NCBI GenBank assembly: GCA_943787745.1
Contig: CALSNJ010000002.1
Coordinates: 372,001-436,000 of the forward strand
Direction: 5' to 3'
DNA length: 64,000 bases
DNA from: an uncultured Alphaproteobacteria bacterium
GTDB taxonomy: Bacteria; Pseudomonadota; Alphaproteobacteria; UBA6615
Shown: positions 17,169 through 25,014 of the stretch, piece by piece
Layout: each line of letters starts with the position of its first letter
Position numbering within the stretch: the first letter of the stretch is position 1
Notes under the pieces: generated by a model
Told to the model about the DNA's origin: nothing
The model's input: only the letters and a program-made list of their open reading frames with translations
The model's database searches: none
Program-made: the position numbers and the translations under genes

Positions 17169-17561
17169 ATGATTGATAAGGATACATTCGACAAAGGCAT
17201 GCAAATTCGCCGGGAAGTCATGGGCGATGAGCGTGTCGATGCGTCCATGTCCAACCTCAATGATTTCAATCGCGACTTCATGGAGCAGTTCATCACCGAA
17301 TTTGGTTGGGGAGCGGTATGGGGACGGGAAGGCCTCTCACGTAAACAGCGTAGTTTGCTCAATCTGGGCATGCTCGCAGCTATGGGGCGCATGGCAGAGT
17401 TTGAGGGACATTTCCGAGGTGCGCTCCGCAACGGACTAAGCCGAGAAGAACTGCGGGAGGCGCTGCTGCAAATTACGCTTTACTGTGGAGCGCCTGTGGG
17501 GATGGAAGCGTTCCGGACAGCGGCGAAGGTGCTTGAGGAAGAAGAAAACGCAGCCGAATAA
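17169..17561 (+). CDS. Carboxymuconolactone decarboxylase family protein (PcaC-like)
   Basis: A 130-residue all-helical protein of the CMD family. It resembles 4-carboxymuconolactone decarboxylase (PcaC) of the beta-ketoadipate pathway: the segments WGREGLSRKQRSLLNLGMLA, EFEGHFRGALRNGLSREEL and LLQITLYCGAPVGMEAFR fit PcaC rather than AhpD, as there is no CxxC redox motif. No pcaB, pcaG or pcaH is visible in the window, so the true substrate may differ. It follows the GST gene by 23 bases and ends the catabolic run. Confidence 0.88.
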   Translation: MIDKDTFDKGMQIRREVMGDERVDASMSNLNDFNRDFMEQFITEFGWGAVWGREGLSRKQRSLLNLGMLAAMGRMAEFEGHFRGALRNGLSREELREALLQITLYCGAPVGMEAFRTAAKVLEEEENAAE

Positions 17562-17668
17562 GGTATGTGGAATTCGTTTCTAAAAAATAAACAATTAAAA
17601 CAACAAGATGTGCCGTAATTCTTTTGTAAAGTATGAGGTAATTTCACGCTCGCTGCTCACTCTCCGTT

Positions 17669-17680
17669 AACCGATCGGTT
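17669..17680. promoter_or_regulatory. Perfect 12-base palindrome upstream of the pentapeptide gene
   Basis: AACCGATCGGTT is perfectly self-complementary and lies 45 bases before the start of the pentapeptide-repeat gene in an otherwise AT-rich intergenic region. The symmetry is that of a dimeric repressor operator. No matching second copy was noticed nearby, so this is a low-confidence candidate. Confidence 0.3.
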
Positions 17681-17724
17681 GGTAGACTAGAGACTGTCTT
17701 CAGAAGCTCTGTCCGGATGGGGAA

Positions 17725-19071
17725 ATGCGGAAGCTCGAAATTCCAGAAATCGTCAAGCGTCACCAGCGCTGGATCAAGGGCGTGAATGGCGGCCAGCCAG
17801 CTGACCTTTCGCTGCGAGACCTTCGCAAGTACAAGTTTGATCGCCTTGATCTGCACAAGTCCAAACTGGCAGGCGCGAATATGTCGCGTTGTTCCGTGCG
17901 CCAGGCGGATCTGAGCCATTGTGACATGTTCTCAGTCATGCTGGACGGCGCTGATCTCACCCAATCAAAACTCGATCATGCCGATCTGCGTGGGGCTCAT
18001 CTGCGTGGCGTTATTCTGGAAGGGGCCAGTCTGGTAGGCGCCGACCTGCGCGGTGGTGCCTTGATGTTGAGTGGAGACGCGGCAGAGGCTGCATTGACCA
18101 ATGCTGTGCTCGACCACGCCAATCTGGATAATGCCAATATTTCCGGCGCCAATCTGGCCGGGTCTTCAATGCACAACAGCAGCATGCGCGGCGCGCGTAT
18201 GGAGGGGACAAACCTTTCGGGTGGAAATATGCGGGGCTCAAGTCTCGATGGGGCGATACTGAGAAACGCAGATTTGAGCAATACCAATCTGAATGGTGCA
18301 AGCCTTGTCGGGGCTGATCTCACAGGGGTAACGCTCAAAGACACAGATTTGTCGAATGCGAACCTGAATGAGGCAAACCTTGAAGGTGTCGATCTTGCGC
18401 AGGCGAATGTGACAGGTGCGAAGCTTTCACGCCCGACGAGCGAGTTTCCGTCGGATATTCAGCGTATTCTCAAGGAACATTTTGAGTGGATTGAGAGTGG
18501 CGGCAGGACCGGCGCACGTGCAGATCTGACGGATAGTGATATCGAGCGAATTGACCTGCCCGGAGAAGACCTTTCTGGGGCGGTGTTGAAGTGTACATCG
18601 ATGAGTGGCGCGAATTTGATGTCTTGCCGATTCGTGATGAGTGAACTGGAGGAGGCCAAGCTTGTCGGGGCCAATCTGTCGGATGCCTTGCTGGAGGGCG
18701 CCAATCTTCAGAATGCCGACCTGCGGAGCGCAAACATGCTTGGTGCGCGTCTGGTCGCAGTCGATCTCAAGGATGCTTCTGGCAAACCGACCGGACTACT
18801 TTGGCCAACCAATCTTTCGGGCGCCAATCTGGCGGGTGCCAATCTGGAAGGTGCCGATTTGAGCAATGCCCGCTTGACCGATGCTGATCTGCGGGGGGCA
18901 AAGCTGAAGAACGCCAATTTGAGCAACGCGCTTCTGGCGGGCGCGTTCATTGCTGACGCTGATATGACCGGCGCAAATCTCGAAGGTGTGAAACTTGAAG
19001 ACGCCATCCTGGAGGCTGTCGCTCTGGATGAGTCACTCGATGACGATAAACTGCTCGCAGTGGCGAGCTAG
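17725..19071 (+). CDS. Pentapeptide-repeat protein with internal duplication
   Basis: A 448-residue protein dominated by A(D/N)LxG pentapeptide repeats, which form a right-handed quadrilateral beta-helix. It contains two solenoids, roughly residues 45-230 and 275-435. Each is introduced by a similar non-repeat module: IVKRHQRWIKGVNGGQPADL at about residue 10 and ILKEHFEWIESGGRTGARADL at about 250, both with an H-x2-W core and an Arg/Asp-rich link. The whole unit therefore looks duplicated. There is no signal peptide or membrane segment. Function is unknown; some pentapeptide proteins mimic DNA and protect gyrase, but nothing specific supports that here. A GGATGGGGA ribosome-binding site precedes the ATG. 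Confidence 0.93.
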   Translation: MRKLEIPEIVKRHQRWIKGVNGGQPADLSLRDLRKYKFDRLDLHKSKLAGANMSRCSVRQADLSHCDMFSVMLDGADLTQSKLDHADLRGAHLRGVILEGASLVGADLRGGALMLSGDAAEAALTNAVLDHANLDNANISGANLAGSSMHNSSMRGARMEGTNLSGGNMRGSSLDGAILRNADLSNTNLNGASLVGADLTGVTLKDTDLSNANLNEANLEGVDLAQANVTGAKLSRPTSEFPSDIQRILKEHFEWIESGGRTGARADLTDSDIERIDLPGEDLSGAVLKCTSMSGANLMSCRFVMSELEEAKLVGANLSDALLEGANLQNADLRSANMLGARLVAVDLKDASGKPTGLLWPTNLSGANLAGANLEGADLSNARLTDADLRGAKLKNANLSNALLAGAFIADADMTGANLEGVKLEDAILEAVALDESLDDDKLLAVAS

Positions 19072-19098
19072 TTTTCAGACATTCGGGGTCAGGGACCT

Positions 19099-19575
19099 CT
19101 ATAGAATTTCGTAGACCTTGTAGACCGGACCCTCGGGGAACCGGTGTCCGGTGCTGACCGCGATGATCCTGTTCAACCAGCCGTATTTTTCAGACCCGGT
19201 CTCGAACGCAGGTGTGTTCCGGAAGTAATATTCTGACGGGTCGACAGGCTCGCCCTTGGCCAGACGATCCAATACCGCCGGATCCCCATGGCGGATGCCA
19301 CGATAGGTCATGAAGATGTGGTGGTTGTCATCGGTTACCAGAGTAATCCGAACATCCATCTGCCATGCGCCATCATTGCGGATCAGAATCCAGTCTCCGC
19401 CCGGGACCGGTGCCACCGTGCCTTTGATCTTTGGGCCTTCAAAGGAACCGCCCGTAATACCCGCAATAATTCTCGTGCCGTAGGGTGTGTTCTCAAGCAC
19501 TGTCGGGGTCGCGACATCGAATTTGGCAGTGAAAAGATGTTCGCCACGAAGGTCGGGAAGCTTGATATCTGTCAT
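19099..19575 (-). CDS. DUF3237-family protein
   Basis: A 158-residue protein that matches DUF3237, a small beta-barrel family of unknown function common in catabolic gene neighbourhoods. Typical segments are GTRIIAGITGGSFEGPKIKGTV, GGDWILIRNDG, DVRITLVTDDNHHIFMTYRG and PAFETGSEKYGWLNRIIAVSTG. The frame is open to 19623, but the ATG at 19575 gives the usual N-terminus (MTDIKLPDL) and follows a purine-rich AGGAAAACGG. It lies between the pentapeptide gene (convergent) and the Lrp-like gene, with no sign of an operon beyond shared strand. Confidence 0.85.
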   Translation of the reverse strand: MTDIKLPDLRGEHLFTAKFDVATPTVLENTPYGTRIIAGITGGSFEGPKIKGTVAPVPGGDWILIRNDGAWQMDVRITLVTDDNHHIFMTYRGIRHGDPAVLDRLAKGEPVDPSEYYFRNTPAFETGSEKYGWLNRIIAVSTGHRFPEGPVYKVYEIL

Positions 19576-19644
19576 GGCGCTTGTTCCGTTTTCCTGTCCG
19601 ATCTCACGCAAAATCGGGTTCAATCTGCCAAAGCCGGCGAGGGC

Positions 19645-19887
19645 TCAGGTGAAGGCCTTGAAGGTGATTGTCGTGAAGGTATCTGCGACACCGGGCAGGG
19701 TTTGAATATGGCTGGTCACAAAGTGACCGATATCCATGTCGTCAGGCAGATAGCATTTCATCAGGAGATCGAACTGGCCGGATGTCGAATACACTTCCGA
19801 GACCTGATCGATATTCAATGCGGCTTCATCAGCCACATCATAGGCTTTTCCCAATTCACATTTAACCTGAACGAAGATCGTTTGCAT
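19645..19887 (-). CDS. Stand-alone Lrp/AsnC ligand-binding (RAM) domain protein
   Basis: An 80-residue protein that corresponds to the C-terminal ligand-binding RAM domain of Lrp/AsnC regulators, without the helix-turn-helix. The domain's beta-alpha-beta pattern is visible (TIFVQVKCELGKAYDVADEA; VSEVYSTSGQFDLLMKCYLP; HIQTLPGVADTFTTITFK), including the conserved G-x-x-D turn. Such short proteins assemble as ring-shaped oligomers and bind small metabolites, but they cannot bind DNA alone. It lies 38 bases from the RhlE helicase gene on the same strand and may be cotranscribed. Confidence 0.9.
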   Translation of the reverse strand: MQTIFVQVKCELGKAYDVADEAALNIDQVSEVYSTSGQFDLLMKCYLPDDMDIGHFVTSHIQTLPGVADTFTTITFKAFT

Positions 19888-19925
19888 GATGCACCCGTAT
19901 CGGTGTTTTGCGGTCGTCGTCGATT

Positions 19926-21452
19926 CTAACGCCGTAGAAACGCTGGTGTGTACTCTTCTTTTCCGAATGCCTTGCCGTTGCCGTCCTTAATCTCTTCCAC
20001 AGAATCATTTTGTGAACGGGACCTGGGCCGAGAGGAGCTTTCTGAACGGGATGACCCTTCAGATGCTTTGCGCCCGCCGCGTGACCGGCTCGGACGGTCT
20101 GCCGGTTTGTCGTCCGAAGTGTCTTTGGTCTGGTCCGCTTCAGAAACAGCTTCCACGCTCACAGTTTCCTCGGATGTAGACGCATTGTCTGCGGATTTGC
20201 TGCGTGGGGAACGCCGGCGCCTGCGTGGGGCCTTTTCCTCGGTCGGCTCTGTGGTGTCCTGCTCGGCCTGACCATCGGGTGCAGGTTTTGCTTCATCCTT
20301 GCTGATGACCTTGATGGTGCCTTTCTGGAGCCCTTCAGCATCGATTGGCGGAATGGGACGACCCAGAAGTCGCTCAACGGAGTCCAGGAATTTTTCATCA
20401 GTCCGCGTGGCCAGAGTAAAGGCATGGCCTTCTTTGCCTGCGCGTCCGGTACGGCCGATCCGATGAATGTAATCATCGGCTTGCATGGGGACATCGAAGT
20501 TAAAAACGTGGCTCATATTCGGAATATCAAGACCGCGTGCCGCCACATCACTGGCAATCAGCAACTGGATATCCCCGTCGCGAAACTTTGCCAGTGTTTT
20601 CATCCGTTCGGATTGGTGCATGTCGCCATGCAAAGCTGCAGCATTGAAGCCATGCGAGGTCAGCGACTTCTCCAGTGTTGCCACATCGCGCTTGCGATTG
20701 CAGAACACAATCGCATTGCCGACCTCACACGCGTTGATCAGTCTGCGCAGGGCAGCACGCTTCTCTGCAAATCCGCCACTCACCCGGAGCAAGCCCTGTG
20801 TGACTGTTTCGGCTGCCGAGGCCACCGCATCAACCTGAACATTGCGCGGGTTCATCATGTAGGAATCGGTAAGCCGCTTGATCTCGCTCGGCATCGTGGC
20901 GGAGAACATTGCCGTTTGACGGATCTGCGGGAGCAGCTTGATGATTTTCTCAACATCGGGAATGAACCCCATATCAAGCATCCGGTCAGCTTCATCGACC
21001 ACCAGAACCTTGATGTCGGCGAGGAGGACCTTGCCGCGTTCAAAATGGTCGATCAGTCGGCCGGGGGTCGCGATCAGAACATCAACACCACGGTTGAGTT
21101 TCTCTTCCTGATCGGAAAAGGACACGCCACCAATCAGCAGGGCCATGTTCAGTTTGTGATTCTTGCCATAAGTCGCAAAGTTTTCGGCGACCTGAGCTGC
21201 GAGTTCGCGCGTCGGCTCAAGAATCAGCGATCGCGGCATACGTGCGCGGGCGCGACCAGTCGACAGGATTTCAATCATGGGAAGGGTAAAGCTCGCGGTC
21301 TTGCCAGTGCCCGTCTGGGCGATACCGACGATATCGCGTCCCATGAGAAGGTGGGGAATAGCTTCGGCCTGAATGGGAGTGGGGCTCTCGTAGCCCGCAT
21401 CCGTAATGGCCTTTAGTAACGGGTCACTGAGACCCAGTTCGTCAAATTTCAT
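19926..21452 (-). CDS. rhlE: DEAD-box RNA helicase, RhlE type
   Basis: A 508-residue ATP-dependent RNA helicase. The core has the Q motif (GYESPTPIQAEAIP), motif I AQTGTGKT, Ia PTRELAAQ, II VDEADRMLDMGF (DEAD), III SATMP, and VI HRIGRTGRAGKEG. The C-terminal ~120 residues are low-complexity, rich in Arg/Lys/Ser/Glu (RRRRRSPRSKS; SRSRGGRK), a disordered tail that usually adds RNA affinity. The frame is open to 21710, but MKFDELGLSDPLL at 21452 is the family start. Roles are ribosome biogenesis, RNA turnover and cold growth. Confidence 0.95.
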   Translation of the reverse strand: MKFDELGLSDPLLKAITDAGYESPTPIQAEAIPHLLMGRDIVGIAQTGTGKTASFTLPMIEILSTGRARARMPRSLILEPTRELAAQVAENFATYGKNHKLNMALLIGGVSFSDQEEKLNRGVDVLIATPGRLIDHFERGKVLLADIKVLVVDEADRMLDMGFIPDVEKIIKLLPQIRQTAMFSATMPSEIKRLTDSYMMNPRNVQVDAVASAAETVTQGLLRVSGGFAEKRAALRRLINACEVGNAIVFCNRKRDVATLEKSLTSHGFNAAALHGDMHQSERMKTLAKFRDGDIQLLIASDVAARGLDIPNMSHVFNFDVPMQADDYIHRIGRTGRAGKEGHAFTLATRTDEKFLDSVERLLGRPIPPIDAEGLQKGTIKVISKDEAKPAPDGQAEQDTTEPTEEKAPRRRRRSPRSKSADNASTSEETVSVEAVSEADQTKDTSDDKPADRPSRSRGGRKASEGSSRSESSSRPRSRSQNDSVEEIKDGNGKAFGKEEYTPAFLRR

Positions 21453-21577
21453 ATTGCTCGTCTGCTGTGAATTTGCGCACAAATCAGTGCTGGCCGGAAA
21501 ATGGGCTTGGTGAGCGAGAAAGTCCAGTGTTTCCATGCGGTCTTGCGCGACTGCCTGCATTTTGAAACAAGGTATGA

Positions 21578-23581
21578 ATGACTGATAACACCAATGAACT
21601 CGATGTAATCGTCGCTGAAGCGCTGTCGAAACACCGCTCCGGTGACCTTTCGAGCGCTGCAACGGCCTATGATATTGTGCTGGCTCGGGATGCAAACCAT
21701 GCCGAAGCATTGCATCTAAAGGGTATTTTGTCGGGTCAACAAGGTCGGCCTGACGAAGCCCTGGCCTTGCTTGACCGTGCTGTCTCTATAGCGCCACGTG
21801 ACCCGCGTATTCTGACCAACAGGGCAACGCTCCGCCTGGAACGCAGTGATGTCGTGGGTGCAATCGAAGATTATGTCGCGGCTCTTTTGCATGCGCCGGA
21901 TGACGCCGACCTGCACTTCAACATCGCGGGGGCGCTTGCCATTGCGGGTCGGCTGGATGAGGCCATGACGCATCTGGAGCAGGCAATCGAGCTTGACCCC
22001 TCGCACGCACGCGCGTTGGCCAATTTGGGCAATCTCTATCGGCAGTTGGGGCGAACGAAAGAATCGCGCGAAACCCTTGAGCGCGCCGTCGAGGTAGCGC
22101 CCGGGGACCCGCAGGTACAGCACAGTCTGGGTATCACGCTGACGGATGGCCGTGACTATGTGGCGGCGGCGGCGCGTTTTCGCCGCGCGCTGGAACTGGA
22201 TAAGGGGTTCATTCGGACAGCAGCACAATTGTTCTACGCCAATATTCATGCCTGCGACTGGCGGGACCGGGACAAGCTGATTGGAAACTTCGAACGACTG
22301 ATCGACAGTGGGGCACCTGCGGTGAGCGAGTTGTCGCCCTTGATCACGCTATTTCTTCCTTTGGGGCAGAAGCGCCTTAATGCCGTAAGCGACGCGCGGG
22401 CCCTGTCCATACAACCGCCGTCTTCTGAAGCGCCTCTTGCGCAGGAAACAAGTAAGCTGCATGTGGCTTATCTGTCCGCGGATCTTGGCCAACATCCCGT
22501 CGGGCATCTGACTGTTGATCTTTTCCATCGTCATGACCGAACTCAATTCGGGGTTTCCGTCATCCTGCTGGCGCCTCCCGATGGCAGCGAAGTCCAAAAC
22601 CGCGTGTACGAAGGCGTTGACCATGTTGAGGATGTTTCACGTGTTTCGGCAGGCGAGGCGGCCAAGCGAATTCGCGAACTGGGCGTTGATGTGCTTGTTG
22701 ACCTTGGCGGGTTTACGCGCAGCGCACGGCCGGAAATTCTCGCTGAACACCCTGCGCCATTGCAAATTGGCTGGCTCGGATATTGTGGTTCGAGCGGCGG
22801 TCTGAATGACGTTCTGCTGGCAGATGAAGCTGTCTTGCCTCCCGGTGATGTTGACGCATTCGCCGAGAGTGTCGCCTACCTCCCCGGAACCTTTATGCCG
22901 CTCAACAATGTCGACGTTTCGGACGCGGCGCGAGACACACGAGCAGATCATGGACTTCCGGAAACGGGTTTCGTTTTTTGTGGCTTCAACACACCGACGA
23001 AGATTGACCCTGAAACCTTTGCGGCGTGGATGGATATTCTCAAGCAGGTCGATGGTTCGGTTCTCTGGTTGCGCGAGCACGTCTCGACAACAACCCATAA
23101 CATTCAGACGGCAGCTCATAAGCACGGTGTCGACCCTGACCGGATTGTTTTCGCGCCGCCTGTGGCCGACATGCGTGATCATCTGGCCCGGCATCGACAT
23201 GCCGATTTGTTTCTCGATACTTTTGTTTACGGCGCGCATTCAACCGCAGCGGATGCGATCGCCATGGGCCTCCCGGTGTTGACCCGATCGGGGGCGGCAA
23301 TGCCGTCTCGCGTAGGCGCAAGTTTGTGCCGTGCTTACGGTTTGCGGGACCTGATCACGGATACGACGGAAGGATATGTCTGGACAGCCGTTGAACTGGC
23401 GCAAGATGCAAGCCTGATGCAGGCGCGCAAAGAAACATTGGCCAGCGGCCTTGGTGAAGCGCGGAACAATGAGAAATTTGTCAGAAAGCTTGAAGCTGCG
23501 TATCGCAGGCTTTGGGAAGTCAAAGTGGCGGGGAACCTCACGCCGGGGAAACCGCTCGTTATCACATCAGATGTAAACTAG
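21578..23581 (+). CDS. TPR / O-GlcNAc-transferase-like glycosyltransferase (GT41)
   Basis: A 667-residue protein with about five TPR units (residues ~15-215) followed by a GT41 catalytic region as in SPINDLY and eukaryotic OGT. Conserved catalytic features are present: H306 in LGQHPVGHL, the QIGWLGYCGSSG segment, K475 in TPTKIDPETF (equivalent to the UDP-binding Lys of human OGT), and the nucleotide pocket DTFVYGAHSTAADAIAMGLPVLT (H554). It should transfer a sugar from a nucleotide-sugar to Ser/Thr of target proteins in the cytoplasm; donor and target are unknown. Bacterial homologues can glycosylate flagellin or adhesins, but none is encoded here. The downstream hydrolase begins 9 bases after the stop, with its ribosome-binding site on the stop codon. 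Confidence 0.92.
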   Translation: MTDNTNELDVIVAEALSKHRSGDLSSAATAYDIVLARDANHAEALHLKGILSGQQGRPDEALALLDRAVSIAPRDPRILTNRATLRLERSDVVGAIEDYVAALLHAPDDADLHFNIAGALAIAGRLDEAMTHLEQAIELDPSHARALANLGNLYRQLGRTKESRETLERAVEVAPGDPQVQHSLGITLTDGRDYVAAAARFRRALELDKGFIRTAAQLFYANIHACDWRDRDKLIGNFERLIDSGAPAVSELSPLITLFLPLGQKRLNAVSDARALSIQPPSSEAPLAQETSKLHVAYLSADLGQHPVGHLTVDLFHRHDRTQFGVSVILLAPPDGSEVQNRVYEGVDHVEDVSRVSAGEAAKRIRELGVDVLVDLGGFTRSARPEILAEHPAPLQIGWLGYCGSSGGLNDVLLADEAVLPPGDVDAFAESVAYLPGTFMPLNNVDVSDAARDTRADHGLPETGFVFCGFNTPTKIDPETFAAWMDILKQVDGSVLWLREHVSTTTHNIQTAAHKHGVDPDRIVFAPPVADMRDHLARHRHADLFLDTFVYGAHSTAADAIAMGLPVLTRSGAAMPSRVGASLCRAYGLRDLITDTTEGYVWTAVELAQDASLMQARKETLASGLGEARNNEKFVRKLEAAYRRLWEVKVAGNLTPGKPLVITSDVN

Positions 23582-23590
23582 GAGATTATT

Positions 23591-24282
23591 TTGAACCTGT
23601 TGCTTATTCCCGGACTGCTTTGTGATCCGGACCTTTGGTCCCACCAGGTCATCATCTGGGCGATATCGCTAACGTATCCGTAGCCGATATCACCGGGGGC
23701 GAGACAATGCAGAGTCTCGCCAAGCAGGTTCTCGATCAGGCGCCTGACCGCTTTGCGCTGGCGGGGCTTTCTATGGGTGGCTATGTCGCCCATGAAATTA
23801 TGCGACAGGCACCTGAGCGCGTTGAACGACTTGCACTGTTGGATACGGCGGGGCGTGCAGACACCGATGAACAGAAAGAGCGCCGTGGACAGCTCATCGA
23901 GATGAGCCGGATCGGAAAGTTCCGGGGGGTGACCGACAGGCTGTTGCCGATCCTTATTCATGAAGACCGTCTGTCAGATGATGCGTTGACCGAACGTGTG
24001 AAACTGATGGCCGAGCGGGTCGGGCCGGAAGCGTTTCATCGCCAGCAGAAAGCGATCATGAGCCGCCCGGACAGCCGGCCGCAATTTTCGGACTACGATC
24101 TGCCAACCTTGATCCTTTGTGGGCGGCAGGACGCACTGACGCCTGTTGCGCTGCACGAAGAGATGGCCGACCTGATACCGGGCTGTCGTCTTGCGATTAT
24201 CGAGGACAGCGGTCATCTTTCAACCATGGAGCAACCCCAGGCTGCCACCGCGCTTTTGCGTCAATGGCTGCTCTATGGCTGA
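23591..24282 (+). pseudogene. Alpha/beta hydrolase with a single-base frameshift
   Basis: The first ~20 codons from the TTG at 23591 (AGGAG six bases upstream, on the preceding stop) encode LNLLLIPGLLCDPDLWSHQ, a typical alpha/beta-hydrolase N-terminus. The frame then breaks near 23648-23655, and the rest continues one base out of phase as HLGDIANVSVADITGGETMQSLAKQ, GLSMGGYVA (nucleophile elbow), LILCGRQDALTP (acid) and EDSGHLSTMEQP (histidine). One missing base near 23650 would restore a complete protein of about 230 residues. Everything else is intact, so this may be a sequencing indel rather than decay. It belongs to the MenH/pimeloyl-ester-hydrolase-like group; substrate unknown. Confidence 0.8.
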
Positions 24283-24288
24283 CAGGCG

Positions 24289-24876
24289 TTAGTTGCGCGG
24301 GAGGGATCCGGTGTCTCCGTCGACTTGTCGGTTGGGGTTCTCGTCCGGGAAGAGCGACAGTGTGAGTTGCGCAACAAGCCCATCAAGTTTCTCTGAATTC
24401 ACGCCCTCAACATCACTTGCACGCGCAATGGCATGAGAGAGATAGCTGTCCGTGGAACAGAACGCGCCCATCAATGTCAGAACACCGCCATTTGATGTTG
24501 TGGAATTCAGGTCGGTTCCAACAGAACAAAGCTTGCCGGGGTCGCGGATACCTTCGGGATTGAATGCCACCACCACGCGGTAATCCCGGTTGGGATCGGT
24601 GTTTGTGGGTTCCGCTGCAAAATTGACCGGGATTCCGAATGTCCGCCCCTGCATGCTGTTGATGACCGAGGTTTCCAGCTCGGCCTGAGGGGCATCAAAC
24701 GGGTTTCCAAGAACGACCACTTTCAATTGGCGATCTCCGCCGCCTGCGGCGGTAATCTCAAGTGGTTCATATTGGTAGGCATAGTCAATACGCGAGACAG
24801 TCACCCCATATTGGGCACACGCCACCAGTGTGGCCAGCACGGCAAACGCGAAGGGAATGCGACAGTAGGAAAGCAT
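24289..24876 (-). CDS. Predicted lipoprotein, function unknown
   Basis: The 195-residue product has a hydrophobic signal followed by a lipobox, TLVAC, with Cys20 as the acylated residue, so it should be an outer- or inner-membrane lipoprotein. The mature part has a beta-rich region (LKVVVLGNPFDAP; DYRVVVAFNPEG) and a loop with two cysteines (LCSVGTD; AFCSTDSY) that could form a disulfide. I do not recognise the family. It is convergent with the frameshifted hydrolase, 6 bases apart, and on the same strand as parE upstream across 138 bases. Confidence 0.8.
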   Translation of the reverse strand: MLSYCRIPFAFAVLATLVACAQYGVTVSRIDYAYQYEPLEITAAGGGDRQLKVVVLGNPFDAPQAELETSVINSMQGRTFGIPVNFAAEPTNTDPNRDYRVVVAFNPEGIRDPGKLCSVGTDLNSTTSNGGVLTLMGAFCSTDSYLSHAIARASDVEGVNSEKLDGLVAQLTLSLFPDENPNRQVDGDTGSLPRN

Positions 24877-25014
24877 CTCAATTCTCCGACAAGCTTGGGT
24901 TCACAGATAACCTCGTGCCGGGCAAGCGGCTGCAGTGACGTAAATCACGACAGCACAAGAGATGCGCTTCAATTATGACGAAAATGGGACCGGAGGCCCC
25001 ACGACGGTTCGCCT

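Noticed and set aside
17725-19071. DNA-level tandem repeat
   Set aside because: The periodicity is explained by coding of pentapeptide repeats; it is listed as a protein feature.
20424-21416. 330-codon plus-strand frame over the helicase
   Set aside because: Antisense of the DEAD-box helicase with all motifs intact.
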